From: Erythrobacter sp.
GTDB lineage: Bacteria > Pseudomonadota > Alphaproteobacteria > Sphingomonadales > Sphingomonadaceae
DNA length: 60,992 nucleotides
Direction of reading: 5' to 3'
Assembly: GCA_030148605.1 (NCBI GenBank)
Contig: JASBTD010000034.1
Coordinates: 1-60,992, forward strand
The translations under genes and the position numbers were made by a program. Positions 36,701 through 46,977 of this stretch are shown in pieces. A model generated the notes under the pieces. That model was not told the DNA's origin. It made no database searches and saw only the letters and a program-made list of their open reading frames with translations. Position 1 is the first letter of the stretch. The number at the start of each line of letters is the position of its first letter.

Positions 36701-39364
36701 ATGACGTCGACCAACGATATCCGCCGCTCATTCCTCGACTATTTTGCTTCGGCTGATCATGAGGAAGTCGCGAGCGCGCCGCTTGTGCCTTACAACGATC
36801 CAACGCTGATGTTCGTCAATGCGGGCATGGTGCCGTTCAAGAATGCCTTCACCGGGCTTGAAACACCGCCTGCGCCGCGTGCCGCAAGCTCGCAGAAATG
36901 CGTTCGCGCGGGCGGCAAGCACAACGATCTCGACAATGTCGGATACACTGCGCGTCACCACACCTTTTTCGAAATGCTCGGAAATTTCTCCTTCGGGGAT
37001 TATTTCAAGGAGCAGGCGATCCTGCACGCTTGGACCTTGCTGACCAAGGAGTGGGGTCTTCCGGCGGAGAAGCTTACCGCCACGGTCTATCACACCGATG
37101 ATGAGGCCTTTGACCTTTGGCGCAAGATATCGGGCCTGCCCGACGAACGCATCATCCGCATTCCCACCAATGACAATTTCTGGTCGATGGGCGACACGGG
37201 CCCATGCGGGCCATGTTCGGAAATTTTCTACGATCACGGCGATCATATCTTCGGAGGTCCTCCGGGTAGCCCTGACGAAGATGGCGACAGGTTCGTCGAG
37301 ATCTGGAACCTGGTCTTCATGCAGTTCGAGCAATCGGCAGACGGCTCGCGCAGCGAACTGCCTAAGCCGTCAATCGATACGGGCATGGGTATCGAACGTG
37401 TTGCTGCGGTCATGCAGGGCGTGCATGACAATTACGACACTGACACATTCAAGGCGTTGATCGGTGCCTCGGAAAGTCTGACCGGCGTTGCGGCCGAAGG
37501 GGACAGCAAAGCCAGCCATCGGGTGATTGCGGACCACCTGCGTTCGACCAGCTTTCTGATGGCTGACGGTGTGCTGCCGTCCAATGAAGGACGCGGCTAT
37601 GTGCTGCGCCGGATCATGCGCCGCGCGATGCGCCATGCGCATTTGCTGGGCGCATCGGAACCGCTGATGCACCGCCTGGTGCCGGCCCTGGTGACGGAAA
37701 TGGGGCAGGCCTACCCTGAGCTAGTGCGTGGCCAGGCGCTGATCCAGGAAGTGCTCGAACGCGAAGAAACCCAGTTTCGCAAGACGCTCGACAAGGGCTT
37801 GCGCCTGCTCGACGATGCAACAGTCAGCATGGGTGAAGACGGCGAGCTTAATGGCGAGACCGCTTTCAAGCTCTATGACACCTATGGCTTCCCCTACGAT
37901 CTGACCGAGGATGCCTTGCGGTCACGCGGCATCTCGGTTGATCGCGCGGGATTCGATGCCGCGATGGAACGGCAAAAAGCAGCAGCGCGCGCCGCATGGA
38001 AGGGTTCAGGACAAGTCGCAGATAGCGAAGTGTGGTTCGATATCGCCGAACGCGAAGGTGGAACCGAATTCACCGGCTACACTTCCACAAGCGGCGAAGG
38101 TACTGTCGTGGCGCTGGTGAAAGACGGCGCGGAAGTTGAAAGCGTTGCTGCTGGCGATGAAGTCCTTATCCTCACCAACCAGACACCGTTTTATGGCGAG
38201 AGCGGCGGCCAGACCGGCGATGTCGGCTCGATCAGCACGCCTGAGGGCTTGCAAGTCAATGTGACTGACACGTCCAAGCCGCTTGGCCGGTTGCACGCGC
38301 ATCATGCAAAGGTCACTTCAGGCACGATCGCGTTAGGTGACACGGTCCATCTTGAAGTCGATGAAGGCAGGCGCGATCGCATCAGGGCCAACCACTCGGC
38401 GACACACCTTGTTCACGCTGCCCTGCGCAACACGCTGGGCGGGCATGTGACACAGAAGGGATCGCTGGTTGCAGATGATCGCTTCCGTTTCGACTTCTCG
38501 CATCCCAAGCCCCTGACCGCTGAAGAGATCGCAGCGATTGAAGCCGAAGTGAATGCCGAAATTCGCGCCAATGAGCCGGTTTCTACTCGCTTGATGAGCC
38601 CCGATGATGCTGTTGAAGCAGGCGCGCTGGCGCTCTTCGGCGAGAAATATGGCGACGAAGTCCGCGTGCTGTCGATGGGCCGGTCCGGCGACGGCGGGCG
38701 CAACTATTCGGTCGAGCTGTGCGGGGGCACGCACGTCAAGGCGACCGGCGACATCGGTATTTTCCGGATCGTTTCCGAAGGGGCTGTCAGCTCCGGTGTC
38801 CGCCGGATCGAAGCGCTGACCGGTGAAGCTGCTCGCGAGTGGCTGGTGACCCGCGAGGAAGCGCTGAAGGCTGCCGCAAGCGAAATCCGCGCAACACCTG
38901 AAGAAGTTCCCTCACGCATTGCGGCATTGCTTGCCGAGCGCAAAGCGCTCGAGAAGGAACTTGCCGAAGCGAAGAAAGCATTGGCGCTGGGTGGTGGCGG
39001 GGGCGGCGCTGCGGCGAATAGCGATGAAGAAGTTGGCGGTGTCAAATTTTCAGGCCAGGTGCTCGATGGACTGAACCCCAAAGAGCTGAGGCCATTGCTT
39101 GACGAAGCCAAGGCACGGCTTGGTTCGGGCATCGCCGCAGCCGTTGCGGTAAATGATGGCAAGGCTGCCTTCGCCGTGGCGGTAACCGATGACCTGACTG
39201 ATCGCTTTAGCGCGGTCGAGCTGGTTCGCGTGGGCGTGGAGGCGCTGGGCGGGAAAGGCGGCGGTGGCCGTGCGGACATGGCCCAGGGCGGCGGACCCGA
39301 TGGCGGCAAGGCAGATGAAGCCATCGCAGCGGTCAAGGCAGCGCTTGCAAAGGAAGATGCCTGA
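36701..39364 (+). CDS. alaS: Alanine-tRNA ligase
   Basis: Charges tRNA-Ala and edits misacylated serine. The ATG at 36701 ([15 protein letters not shown]) gives 887 residues, the usual length. The aminoacylation core includes [38 protein letters not shown] and a typical class II layout. The editing-domain zinc/water motif is [12 protein letters not shown], followed by [13 protein letters not shown], and a C-Ala domain with Gly-rich end. Convergent with the antiporter gene, ten bases apart. Confidence 0.98.
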   Translation: MTSTNDIRRSFLDYFASADHEEVASAPLVPYNDPTLMFVNAGMVPFKNAFTGLETPPAPRAASSQKCVRAGGKHNDLDNVGYTARHHTFFEMLGNFSFGDYFKEQAILHAWTLLTKEWGLPAEKLTATVYHTDDEAFDLWRKISGLPDERIIRIPTNDNFWSMGDTGPCGPCSEIFYDHGDHIFGGPPGSPDEDGDRFVEIWNLVFMQFEQSADGSRSELPKPSIDTGMGIERVAAVMQGVHDNYDTDTFKALIGASESLTGVAAEGDSKASHRVIADHLRSTSFLMADGVLPSNEGRGYVLRRIMRRAMRHAHLLGASEPLMHRLVPALVTEMGQAYPELVRGQALIQEVLEREETQFRKTLDKGLRLLDDATVSMGEDGELNGETAFKLYDTYGFPYDLTEDALRSRGISVDRAGFDAAMERQKAAARAAWKGSGQVADSEVWFDIAEREGGTEFTGYTSTSGEGTVVALVKDGAEVESVAAGDEVLILTNQTPFYGESGGQTGDVGSISTPEGLQVNVTDTSKPLGRLHAHHAKVTSGTIALGDTVHLEVDEGRRDRIRANHSATHLVHAALRNTLGGHVTQKGSLVADDRFRFDFSHPKPLTAEEIAAIEAEVNAEIRANEPVSTRLMSPDDAVEAGALALFGEKYGDEVRVLSMGRSGDGGRNYSVELCGGTHVKATGDIGIFRIVSEGAVSSGVRRIEALTGEAAREWLVTREEALKAAASEIRATPEEVPSRIAALLAERKALEKELAEAKKALALGGGGGGAAANSDEEVGGVKFSGQVLDGLNPKELRPLLDEAKARLGSGIAAAVAVNDGKAAFAVAVTDDLTDRFSAVELVRVGVEALGGKGGGGRADMAQGGGPDGGKADEAIAAVKAALAKEDA

Positions 39365-39373
39365 GCGCTTGCC

Positions 39374-41137
39374 CTAATTCTCCAGACTGCTTGTCCTGAG
39401 CTTGGGCCGATGGCCCAGCTGGCCATCACGTTCGAGCTGTTCGCGGAATTCGTCACGCTTTTCGTGGATCGAGGCGATCACCGGCCCCATGGCCACGCCG
39501 ATGTCGACCAGCACTGCTTCGGAAAGTTGCAGAGTTGCCTCGAGTGTCTCGGGAACCGCGTGGCTTGCGCCTGCGCGGTAGAGTTCAGCTGCATGTTCGG
39601 GATCGCGCGCGCGGGCAACGATTAGCAGGTCAGGATGCTCACGGCGCAGCTTTGACACGAGGCGCTGGGCCAATACCGGCTCGTCCATCGTCAAAACCAC
39701 TGCGGGGGCTGTCTCGATACCCAGGCGCGACAAGGCATCGCCGCGCGCGGCGTCGCCAAAAATGGCCCGGTATCCACTGCGTGTAGCGCGCTCGATCAGA
39801 TCTGGATCGGAATCGATCGCGACATAGGACTTGTCATGCGCTTTGAGCATGTCCGCAATCAGGCGGCCAACGCGGCCGGCGCCGATGATGATGGTGCGTG
39901 GCTCGTCGGTTTCCTCTTCGCTCAATTCCGGGATCGGCTCGATCCGGCGTGCAATCACCCGGCCAAGCTTTGCCAGCAGCGGCGTGACTGTCAGGCCGAT
40001 CGCAGCTACTATTTGCCAGAATTGCGCGGTCTCTGCATCGATCACAAGCGCGGAAGTGGCTGCAGCCAGCACGATCAAGGTGGTTTCACTGGGGCTGGCC
40101 ATCAGCACGCCGGTTTCTGCCGCGGTGCTCTTGCGCGCACCCATCATGCGCAACAATGTGCCGGTGATGATGGCCTTGAACACCAGCACGCCCACGACGG
40201 CGGCGGTGATTTCAGCGAGGTTCGCCCAAACCTCCATCAAGTCGATGCTCATGCCGATGGTGATCAGGAACACGCCGAGCGCCAGGCCCTTGAACGGCTC
40301 CATGATGGTTTCGACTTCGGTGTGATACTCGGTTTCAGCGATCAGCAATCCTGCGATCAGCGCGCCGACGATGGGCGAAAGGCCGGCCGCAGATGTGGCC
40401 AGACTGGCACCGATGACCACTAGCAAGGATGCGGCAAGGAATAGTTCGGGGCTTTTGGTTCTTGCGGCCTGGCCAAACAGGCTGGGCAAGGCAAAGCGGC
40501 CCACCACCAGCAGGATCAGGATCACCAATCCGCCCTGGATCAGCGTGTTGGTGAGGCCTTCCATACCGCCGCCCGCTGCATTCGGAGCCAATGCACCAAG
40601 GATGAAGATGATCGGAACGATCATGATGTCTTCAAACAGCAACATAGATAGAGCCGCGCGGCCCACCGGCGTCTTCGTGCCGGATATCGGCAGCACGATT
40701 GCGGTTGAGGAGAACGCCAATGCGAAGCCAAGCGCCAGCGCGGCTGTGCTGCTCATGCCGCTTACGTAACCAAAGAACGCAGCGGAGATTGTGCCGATGA
40801 TCAGCAGTTCCAGGCTGCCGAGGCCGAACACCAGCTTGCGCAATTGCCACAAGCGGTTGAACGACAGCTCAAGGCCGATCGCGAACAGCAGCAATATGAT
40901 CCCGAAATCGGCAAAGGGGGTTAAATGGTCCGCTTCCGATATCGTTATGTGTCTGAGCCATGGGACTTCTTCTACCAGCGTGCCCAGGCCATATGGGCCA
41001 ACTGCCAGACCGATGAGAATAAACCCGATAATCGGCGTGATGCGGAACCGCGCGAACACCGGAATGACAATGCCTGCCGCGCCCAGAATTACGAGCGCGT
41101 CAGATAACACCGGGGAAAGGGTCAGTTCACCAGCCAC
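39374..41137 (-). CDS. CPA2-family cation:proton antiporter (Kef-type)
   Basis: 587 residues: about a dozen membrane segments (1-400) with the family Asp-rich GALIAGLLIAETEYH and LLFEDIMIVPIIF, then a cytoplasmic TrkA-N/RCK domain (GAGRVGRLIADMLKAHDKSY, about 425-444) that binds nucleotide. Such proteins exchange K+ or Na+ for H+ in the inner membrane. It resembles KefB/KefC more than RosB, but the glutathione-sensing residues cannot be confirmed. Convergent with alaS. Confidence 0.9.
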   Translation of the reverse strand: MAGELTLSPVLSDALVILGAAGIVIPVFARFRITPIIGFILIGLAVGPYGLGTLVEEVPWLRHITISEADHLTPFADFGIILLLFAIGLELSFNRLWQLRKLVFGLGSLELLIIGTISAAFFGYVSGMSSTAALALGFALAFSSTAIVLPISGTKTPVGRAALSMLLFEDIMIVPIIFILGALAPNAAGGGMEGLTNTLIQGGLVILILLVVGRFALPSLFGQAARTKSPELFLAASLLVVIGASLATSAAGLSPIVGALIAGLLIAETEYHTEVETIMEPFKGLALGVFLITIGMSIDLMEVWANLAEITAAVVGVLVFKAIITGTLLRMMGARKSTAAETGVLMASPSETTLIVLAAATSALVIDAETAQFWQIVAAIGLTVTPLLAKLGRVIARRIEPIPELSEEETDEPRTIIIGAGRVGRLIADMLKAHDKSYVAIDSDPDLIERATRSGYRAIFGDAARGDALSRLGIETAPAVVLTMDEPVLAQRLVSKLRREHPDLLIVARARDPEHAAELYRAGASHAVPETLEATLQLSEAVLVDIGVAMGPVIASIHEKRDEFREQLERDGQLGHRPKLRTSSLEN

Positions 41138-41186
41138 GAGAAAGGGTTAGCTGTGCTGCCGGTTGATGTCACTTGCTGAATGCACG

Positions 41187-42830
41187 CTACCCACCACCGG
41201 GCGCATGTCTGCCGCTGGGCATGGTGGCGCGGCCTTCCGGCCCTTCGCCGATAGGTGTGCTGACTTGGCCGACGCGCTTGTCCCACTCGATCCGGTAAAG
41301 GTCGAACCGGCGATCAGCGAGATTCTGCACCGTTCCTTCTGCGCGGGCCCAGCTAAGGTCAGCCAAATTCACGTCGCTGATCGTCAATGTCTCGACATTC
41401 TCGCTTGCTTCAGCGGCGATGCCGTCGCGCGCGAAGGGGAAGTCGCATGGCGTGAGAATGCAACTTTGCGCGTATTGGATGTCCATATTGGCGACATTGG
41501 GCAGGTTGCCGACATTGCCGCTCATCACGACATAGCATTGGTTCTCGATCGCTCGCGCAGCAGCGCAATATCGAACGCGCATGTAACCTTGGCGACTGTC
41601 TGTGCAGAATGGCACAAAGATGATCCGCGCACCTTCATCAACCAGACGGCGGGCGAGTTCGGGAAATTCGCTATCATAGCAGATCAAGACCCCGATCGGG
41701 CCGCAGTCGGTCTGAATCGCATCGATGCTGTCGCCACCCTTGATGTTCCACCAATAGGCTTCGTTGGGGGTGGGGTGGATCTTCTCTTGCGAGTGGACAG
41801 AGCCATCGCGCAGGCAAACATATGCAACATTATGGATGTCGCCATCGTCCATCTGGGTCGGGTGTGACCCGCCGATTATGTTGATATTATAGCTCAGCGC
41901 CATTTCGCTCAGAGCCTTGCGAATGCGCGGCGTGTAGCGGCTCAGCGCTTCGATAGATTCTTGCGGGCTCAACTCCTCTTCTTCGGCGCTCAACAGCATC
42001 AGCGTGAACAGCTCCGGGAAGACGATGAAATCCGCCTCGTAGTCAGCGGCGACATCGACGAAATACTCGATCTGCCTCATGAATTCGTCAAAGTCCGAGA
42101 CTGCGCGCGCTTGAAGCTGGCAGGTCGCGATGCGGACGCTTTCGACGTCGCGCGGCAAGCGGTGCTTTCGCGGAGCGTCGCTATCGACATAGGGATTGCG
42201 CCACACCATGCGCACGGCGTTGGCTTTCGACTGTTTGTCTTCCGGCAGATAGTCATGCAGCACGCCTTGCGCTTCAAAGCCGTTGGCAAGCTGGAAGCGC
42301 AACACCGGGTCATGCACTTTCCCATCCAGAACAAGCTGCAAGTACTCTTCGGGAGTGTCCGCACGATTGTTCTTGCGACGGGTGGCGCGCGCAAAGCCGG
42401 GCATCCGCCCGCCGAACACAATCCCGCTCAGCTCTAGCCGTTCTGCCAATGCGCGGCGTTCCTCGTAAAGCCTGCGCCCGATGCGGGTGCCGCGTGTCTT
42501 GGGATCGACGCACATCTCATACCCGTAAAGCCAGTCGCCTTTGGGATTGTGGCGGCTGCCAAAACCATTGCCGGTCACTTCGTCCCAGCTATGATTGGAA
42601 AAGGCGATGCGTTTGCTGAGCCGCATGGTCGCGCAATAGCCGACCAGCTTGCCGTCCAGCTTCGCAACGAAGCAGCCTTCAGGATAGTTGTTGAGCTGCC
42701 CGCGGATCTCGCCATGGGTGTAAGCGGGCAAGTCATCATATACGCGCCGGACAAGGTCCGCGATAGCGCGAACGTCACCCAATTCAGCTTGGCGAACCTC
42801 GAGGCGGGCTTTGGCGCGTGGTTGTGTCAT
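41187..42830 (-). CDS. GNAT acetyltransferase fused to carbon-nitrogen hydrolase
   Basis: 547 residues. The N-terminal part (about 5-200) is a GNAT domain with the CoA-binding-type block DPKTRGTRIGRRLYEERRAL. The C-terminal part (about 225-500) is a nitrilase-superfamily hydrolase with the E-K-C triad in FIVFPELFT, SQEKIHPTPNE and VLICYDSEFPELAR. The fusion is a known domain combination in proteobacteria; its reaction is not known to me. Minus strand, after icd and a bidirectional hairpin at 42857. Confidence 0.88.
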   Translation of the reverse strand: MTQPRAKARLEVRQAELGDVRAIADLVRRVYDDLPAYTHGEIRGQLNNYPEGCFVAKLDGKLVGYCATMRLSKRIAFSNHSWDEVTGNGFGSRHNPKGDWLYGYEMCVDPKTRGTRIGRRLYEERRALAERLELSGIVFGGRMPGFARATRRKNNRADTPEEYLQLVLDGKVHDPVLRFQLANGFEAQGVLHDYLPEDKQSKANAVRMVWRNPYVDSDAPRKHRLPRDVESVRIATCQLQARAVSDFDEFMRQIEYFVDVAADYEADFIVFPELFTLMLLSAEEEELSPQESIEALSRYTPRIRKALSEMALSYNINIIGGSHPTQMDDGDIHNVAYVCLRDGSVHSQEKIHPTPNEAYWWNIKGGDSIDAIQTDCGPIGVLICYDSEFPELARRLVDEGARIIFVPFCTDSRQGYMRVRYCAAARAIENQCYVVMSGNVGNLPNVANMDIQYAQSCILTPCDFPFARDGIAAEASENVETLTISDVNLADLSWARAEGTVQNLADRRFDLYRIEWDKRVGQVSTPIGEGPEGRATMPSGRHAPGGG

Positions 42831-42856
42831 TCGTTTCCTATATCATGCGGATATGC

Positions 42857-42893
42857 AAAGGGCGGACCATCACGAAAGATGGCCCGCCCTTTT
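42857..42893 (-). terminator. Hairpin between icd and the nitrilase-fusion gene
   Basis: AAAGGGCGGACCATC, loop, then GATGGCCCGCCCTTT: a 15-base stem with one mismatch. It lies after the icd stop (42926) and is nearly symmetrical. On the minus strand the run after the stem is short (TTTGC). Confidence 0.6.
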
Positions 42894-42925
42894 GCTACGT
42901 CAGGAATGGATGCTGGTTCCGCAAT

Positions 42926-44149
42926 TCACGCCCAGCTTTGCATTTCCTTCTCGAGATTGTTCACAATCGCTTCGAAGAACTGCTCGGTTGTGAGCCAGCT
43001 CTGTTCGGGGCCGATCAGCAGTGCCAAGTCCTTGGTCATCTGGCCGTTCTCAACGGTTTCGATGCACACACGCTCAAGCGTTTCAGCAAAGCGGACGACA
43101 TCGGGCGTGTCGTCAAACTTGCCGCGATACATCAGGCCGCGCGTCCAGGCGAAGATCGATGCGATTGGGTTGGTCGACGTTGCCTTGCCCTGCTGGTGCT
43201 GGCGATAGTGGCGGGTAACAGTGCCGTGAGCAGCCTCCGCTTCCACGGTCTTGCCGTCGGGTGTCATCAGCACTGAAGTCATCAAGCCGAGCGAGCCAAA
43301 GCCCTGCGCCACGGTGTCTGACTGCACGTCACCATCGTAGTTCTTGCAGGCCCAAACGAACTTGCCGTTCCACTTGAGCGCGGACGCGACCATGTCATCG
43401 ATTAGGCGGTGTTCGTAAACGATGCCGGCTTCCTTGAACTTCTCAGCGAAACCTTCCGTGTCGAACACTTCCTGGAACAGATCCTTGAAGCGCCCGTCAT
43501 AGGCTTTCATGATCGTGTTCTTGGTGGACAGATAAACCGGCCAGCCAAGGTTCAAGCCGTAATTGAAGCTGGCGCGGGCAAAATCGCGGATCGAATCGTC
43601 AAGGTTGTACATCGCCATGGCGACGCCGCTTGACGGGAAATCGAAGACCTTGAGATCGATTTCCTGGCCGTCTTCACCCTTGAACACCAGGCGCAATTCG
43701 CCGGGGCCGGGGATCAGCGTGTCAGTCGCGCGATATTGGTCACCGAATGCGTGACGGCCAACCACGATTGGATCGGTCCAGCCCGGTACCAGGCGCGGCA
43801 CATTGTCGATCACGATCGGTTCGCGGAACACCACACCACCCAGGATGTTGCGGATTGTGCCGTTCGGGCTCTTCCACATTTTCTTGAGGTTGAATTCCTC
43901 TACACGCGCTTCATCCGGCGTTATCGTGGCGCACTTTACGCCTACACCATACTGCTTGATCGCATTCGCCGCATCGACCGTGATCTGGTCATCGGTCTCA
44001 TCGCGTTTTTCGACCGAGAGATCATAATACTTCAGGTCGACATCGAGGTAGGGCAGGATCAGCCGTTCGCGGATCCATTGCCAGATGATGCGTGTCATTT
44101 CGTCGCCGTCTAGCTCGACGACCGGGTTCTTGACCTGAATTTTCTGCAT
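42926..44149 (-). CDS. icd: Isocitrate dehydrogenase (NADP+)
   Basis: TCA-cycle enzyme converting isocitrate to 2-oxoglutarate. 407 residues of the homodimeric, eukaryote-like type II form rather than the E. coli form. Blocks: [57 protein letters not shown] with the substrate-binding Ser/Asn, [20 protein letters not shown] and the final [13 protein letters not shown]. Stand-alone gene. Confidence 0.97.
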   Translation of the reverse strand: MQKIQVKNPVVELDGDEMTRIIWQWIRERLILPYLDVDLKYYDLSVEKRDETDDQITVDAANAIKQYGVGVKCATITPDEARVEEFNLKKMWKSPNGTIRNILGGVVFREPIVIDNVPRLVPGWTDPIVVGRHAFGDQYRATDTLIPGPGELRLVFKGEDGQEIDLKVFDFPSSGVAMAMYNLDDSIRDFARASFNYGLNLGWPVYLSTKNTIMKAYDGRFKDLFQEVFDTEGFAEKFKEAGIVYEHRLIDDMVASALKWNGKFVWACKNYDGDVQSDTVAQGFGSLGLMTSVLMTPDGKTVEAEAAHGTVTRHYRQHQQGKATSTNPIASIFAWTRGLMYRGKFDDTPDVVRFAETLERVCIETVENGQMTKDLALLIGPEQSWLTTEQFFEAIVNNLEKEMQSWA

Positions 44150-44238
44150 AATGTCCCAGTGAGCTGCAATTTGGGTGATTGATTGTTGCGCGCGCTATAG
44201 CAGGTGCACGCGCGGGCGCAAGGGAGCGCGCAGGCAAC

Positions 44239-44263
44239 AAAAAACCCGCCGACAAGCGACGGG
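44239..44263 (-). terminator. Terminator after tRNA-Val
   Basis: On the minus strand the hairpin CCCGTCG-cttgt-CGGCGGG is followed by TTTTTT, 11 bases after the tRNA 3' end. Confidence 0.8.
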
Positions 44264-44273
44264 CTTCTTACGA

Positions 44274-44348
44274 TGGTGGGCGTAGAGAGAGTTGAACTCC
44301 CGACCCCTGCGATGTCAACACAGTGCTCTACCACTGAGCTATACGCCC
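44274..44348 (-). tRNA. tRNA-Val (anticodon GAC)
   Basis: The minus strand folds as a 75-base cloverleaf: acceptor GGGCGTA/TACGCCC, D arm GCTC...GAGC, anticodon stem CTGTG/CGCAG with loop TTGACAT (anticodon GAC, valine codon GTC), T arm GGGAG-TTCAACT-CTCTC, and an encoded ACCA end. Confidence 0.93.
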
Positions 44349-44431
44349 GATCCATCGAATTGCCACCATCAAGCGGCGGAGCGGGCCATTAACCCGCGCC
44401 CATAGGATACGCAAGCGATTCGACGCGGAAT

Positions 44432-44821
44432 TTAAAGCGAAGCTTCGCGCTGGTCGTCAAAAATGCGCTCAACTTCCAGAACCAGATCACGCAAGTGGAA
44501 TGGTTTGGACAGCATCTTTGCATGCGGCTGCTCGCGGCTTGCCTTTAGTGAAACCGCGGCAAAGCCGGTAATGAACATCACCCGGGTGCGCGGCGCCAGC
44601 TCTGCGCAGCGCTGAGCCAGTTCGATCCCATCCATCTCTGGCATCACAATGTCGGACAGGAGCAAGTCGAAATGCTCGTTTTCCAGATAGGGCAGGGCAG
44701 CCGTGCCACGGTCGACGGAAACCACGTCATAGCCGGCATTGGTCAGCGCGCGCTCAAGGTGCGCACGCATGGCATCTTCATCCTCTGCAAGAAGGATTCG
44801 CAATTGGTGACCCGTTTTCAT
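44432..44821 (-). CDS. cpdR: CpdR-like single-domain response regulator
   Basis: 129 residues, receiver only. The acidic pocket (LAEDEDAMR), the phosphoacceptor Asp in LLLSDIVMPEMDG (about 57), Thr/Ser in VMFITGFAA, and Lys in MLSKPFHLRDL are present. In Caulobacter unphosphorylated CpdR primes ClpXP for degradation of cell-cycle proteins; it receives phosphate from CckA via ChpT. The CckA kinase is encoded about 10 kb away, as expected for this pathway. Terminal residues (EREASL-like) may be a ClpXP interaction signal, which is inferred. Confidence 0.85.
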   Translation of the reverse strand: MKTGHQLRILLAEDEDAMRAHLERALTNAGYDVVSVDRGTAALPYLENEHFDLLLSDIVMPEMDGIELAQRCAELAPRTRVMFITGFAAVSLKASREQPHAKMLSKPFHLRDLVLEVERIFDDQREASL

Positions 44822-44984
44822 GCCTGCAGTTATAAGCGCGAGGCCTTAAGAAATCTTTCTTTGCGGTAAGCATGACCTGCAATGATACACATTTTCCATC
44901 AGCATTAGCGGGCAAACCGCTTTGACACGCACTTCGCAAACGGGCAGCTATGAAGGATGACAATCGGCTCAAACAGCAGCGCTG

Positions 44985-45905
44985 ATGCACGATCGGAGCA
45001 GGGGGGGTAGCATTCCCGGCAGTGATCGGGCGGCATTTACCTTGCAAGGCCCTGAAAACCCGCCGATTCCCGTACTATTGGCTGTTCCGCATGCGGGGCG
45101 CGATTATCCTTCTCAAGTCCTGGCCGATATGCGCGATCCCGAGTTCGCATGTCTGAGGCTTGAGGACCGCCTGATTGACGCTGTTGCAAGCGAGGTTGCG
45201 CGGCTCAGTGGCGCGATGCTCATCACCGCTCACGCGCCACGCGCGATGCTCGATCTTAACCGTGCCAAGGATGATGTGGATTGGGATATGGTGGATGGTC
45301 TACGCCCTCATCCTGTCAGGCATTCGCAAGCCAATCGCCGCGCGCGCAGCGGGCTTGGCCTTGTGCCGCGCCGACTGCCCGGCTTCGGCGAGATATGGCG
45401 AAAGCGTTTGCCGCGAGAAGAGCTCGACTGGCGGATTGCAGGGATCCATCACCCCTATCATTCTGCAATAGCGCGGGAACTGGCCAGGATACGCGATGAG
45501 TGGGGCTGTGCCTTGTTGATTGACATGCACTCCATGCCGCCCTTGCGGCAAACCACGACGCAGCCTTCGCCGCCGCAATTCGTGATCGGCGACCGGTTTG
45601 GTGTATCCTGCGATGCAAGCCTGGTGGCACGCGGATATCGCCACCTCGAGGTGAGTGGCCGGATAGTGGCGCATAATCGCCCCTATGCTGGTGGGTATGT
45701 GCTGGATACGCATGCCGCGCCAACGCGCGGTATCCATGCGCTGCAACTGGAAGTGTGCCGCTCGACTTATCTTGATACCCGCCTGGCGGAACTGACACCG
45801 AGGTCGAAGCAACTTGCCAAGTCACTGGCAGGCTTTGTCCGCGATCTGGGGATGGAAACGGCACGAATGGCCGGAGGAAACCAGATCCCCGAAGCTGCCG
45901 AGTAG
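44985..45905 (+). CDS. N-formylglutamate amidohydrolase family protein
   Basis: 306 residues. Family blocks: VLLAVPHAGRDYP, LRLEDRLIDAVASEVARL, ITAHAPRAMLDLNRAKDDVD, the metal-type IDMHSMPPL, and VGGYVL-type HNRPYAGGYVLDTHAAP. Such enzymes hydrolyse N-formylglutamate in histidine catabolism, but no hut genes are near, so another N-acyl substrate is possible. Divergent from cpdR. The extreme N-terminus may be overextended. Confidence 0.82.
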   Translation: MHDRSRGGSIPGSDRAAFTLQGPENPPIPVLLAVPHAGRDYPSQVLADMRDPEFACLRLEDRLIDAVASEVARLSGAMLITAHAPRAMLDLNRAKDDVDWDMVDGLRPHPVRHSQANRRARSGLGLVPRRLPGFGEIWRKRLPREELDWRIAGIHHPYHSAIARELARIRDEWGCALLIDMHSMPPLRQTTTQPSPPQFVIGDRFGVSCDASLVARGYRHLEVSGRIVAHNRPYAGGYVLDTHAAPTRGIHALQLEVCRSTYLDTRLAELTPRSKQLAKSLAGFVRDLGMETARMAGGNQIPEAAE

Positions 45906-45921
45906 ATCACTGATTATCAAG

Positions 45922-45957
45922 AAAAAACCACCCCGTGCAAGATTGCACGAGGTGGCC
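45922..45957 (-). terminator. Terminator downstream of the sapC gene
   Basis: On the minus strand the hairpin CCACCTCGTGCAA-TCT-TTGCACGGGGTGG is followed by TTTTTTC. It lies 140 bases past the sapC stop. Confidence 0.8.
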
Positions 45958-46096
45958 AAGGTTCAGGGAGGATTGCGCCGCAAAGTGCAGCGCAATATCC
46001 GGACACCACTATGAGGGAAACGGCATCCGAACACCGATAATTTAGGGTCCCAAGAGGGCCGTTTCAAGCCCTCTCGCGATTGGTCACGCTGTGACT

Positions 46097-46885
46097 CTAG
46101 ACAGCCGTTTCTGTCGCAGCATTCGGCGTTGGAACCTTGCCCTGCTGTGTTTGGCGAGCGAAAATCACGCGCATCAGGTTGAGCGAGAAAAGGTGCGCAT
46201 GGAGCAGCATGAGCATACCATTCTTGCTCAGTGCTTCCAGTGCTTCGCTCGACAGTTCGCGCAGTTTCTGCTCATCGACCATCTTGAAGCCGCGATATAC
46301 GAACGGCTGATCGGGCTTGTCCTGCATGGTGATGGCAATTTCGCCGTCCATCAACAAATCGTGCTTGAGTACTTCATCGACGAACGCCTTGGTGCGCTGG
46401 CCTGACTCTTCAAACTTCTGGCAAAAATCGAGCACGCCTTGTGTGTATGAAGTCGGCTTGCCTTCAGCATCGAACAAGTCCTGTCCTTCTTCGAACTGGC
46501 CCAGAACACCCGCGCTGGGGTCAAAACAGAGCGACAGTTCATCGCTGCCCTGCTGCAAACGCGCGAGCATGAAGGGATAGCGGCGTACATAAGCCGGTAC
46601 GTACACGTTCTCAGTGATCTTGCCTTCATCATCAACGAATGTGTTTACACCTTCGTTGAGGCCCATCAGAGCGAGCGGTACAGGATTGTCGCCGGCGCTG
46701 AACACGACCGGGAAGTGACGCTGTACATCAACCAGCTCGTCAACTGTGACCGGGACTGCATGTGTTTTCGCCAGGAAGCTGACATTGTCAAAATTCTTGC
46801 TGCGCCAGCCAGCGTGATCGCGGCTGTTGAGCGGCATCAAGTCATTGAAGAAAAGCGGCAATTGAGGTTGTGGCGCGCTCGCCAT
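46097..46885 (-). CDS. SapC-family protein
   Basis: 262 residues, soluble, no signal. SapC-like blocks: LPLFFNDLMPLNSRDHAGW, PLALMGLNEGVNTFVD, YVPAYVRRYPFMLARLQ, and DGEIAITMQDKPDQPFVYRG. The family is named after a Campylobacter S-layer locus but its biochemical function is unknown. Stand-alone, with its own terminator. Confidence 0.88.
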   Translation of the reverse strand: MASAPQPQLPLFFNDLMPLNSRDHAGWRSKNFDNVSFLAKTHAVPVTVDELVDVQRHFPVVFSAGDNPVPLALMGLNEGVNTFVDDEGKITENVYVPAYVRRYPFMLARLQQGSDELSLCFDPSAGVLGQFEEGQDLFDAEGKPTSYTQGVLDFCQKFEESGQRTKAFVDEVLKHDLLMDGEIAITMQDKPDQPFVYRGFKMVDEQKLRELSSEALEALSKNGMLMLLHAHLFSLNLMRVIFARQTQQGKVPTPNAATETAV

Positions 46886-46977
46886 GTGAAATCTCCGAAA
46901 TTAGATGATCTGTGATCCCAAGACAGTCATGCAGGCTGGCCTGCAAACTGGACGCGGGCGCTTTAGGCGCTCAGGCG

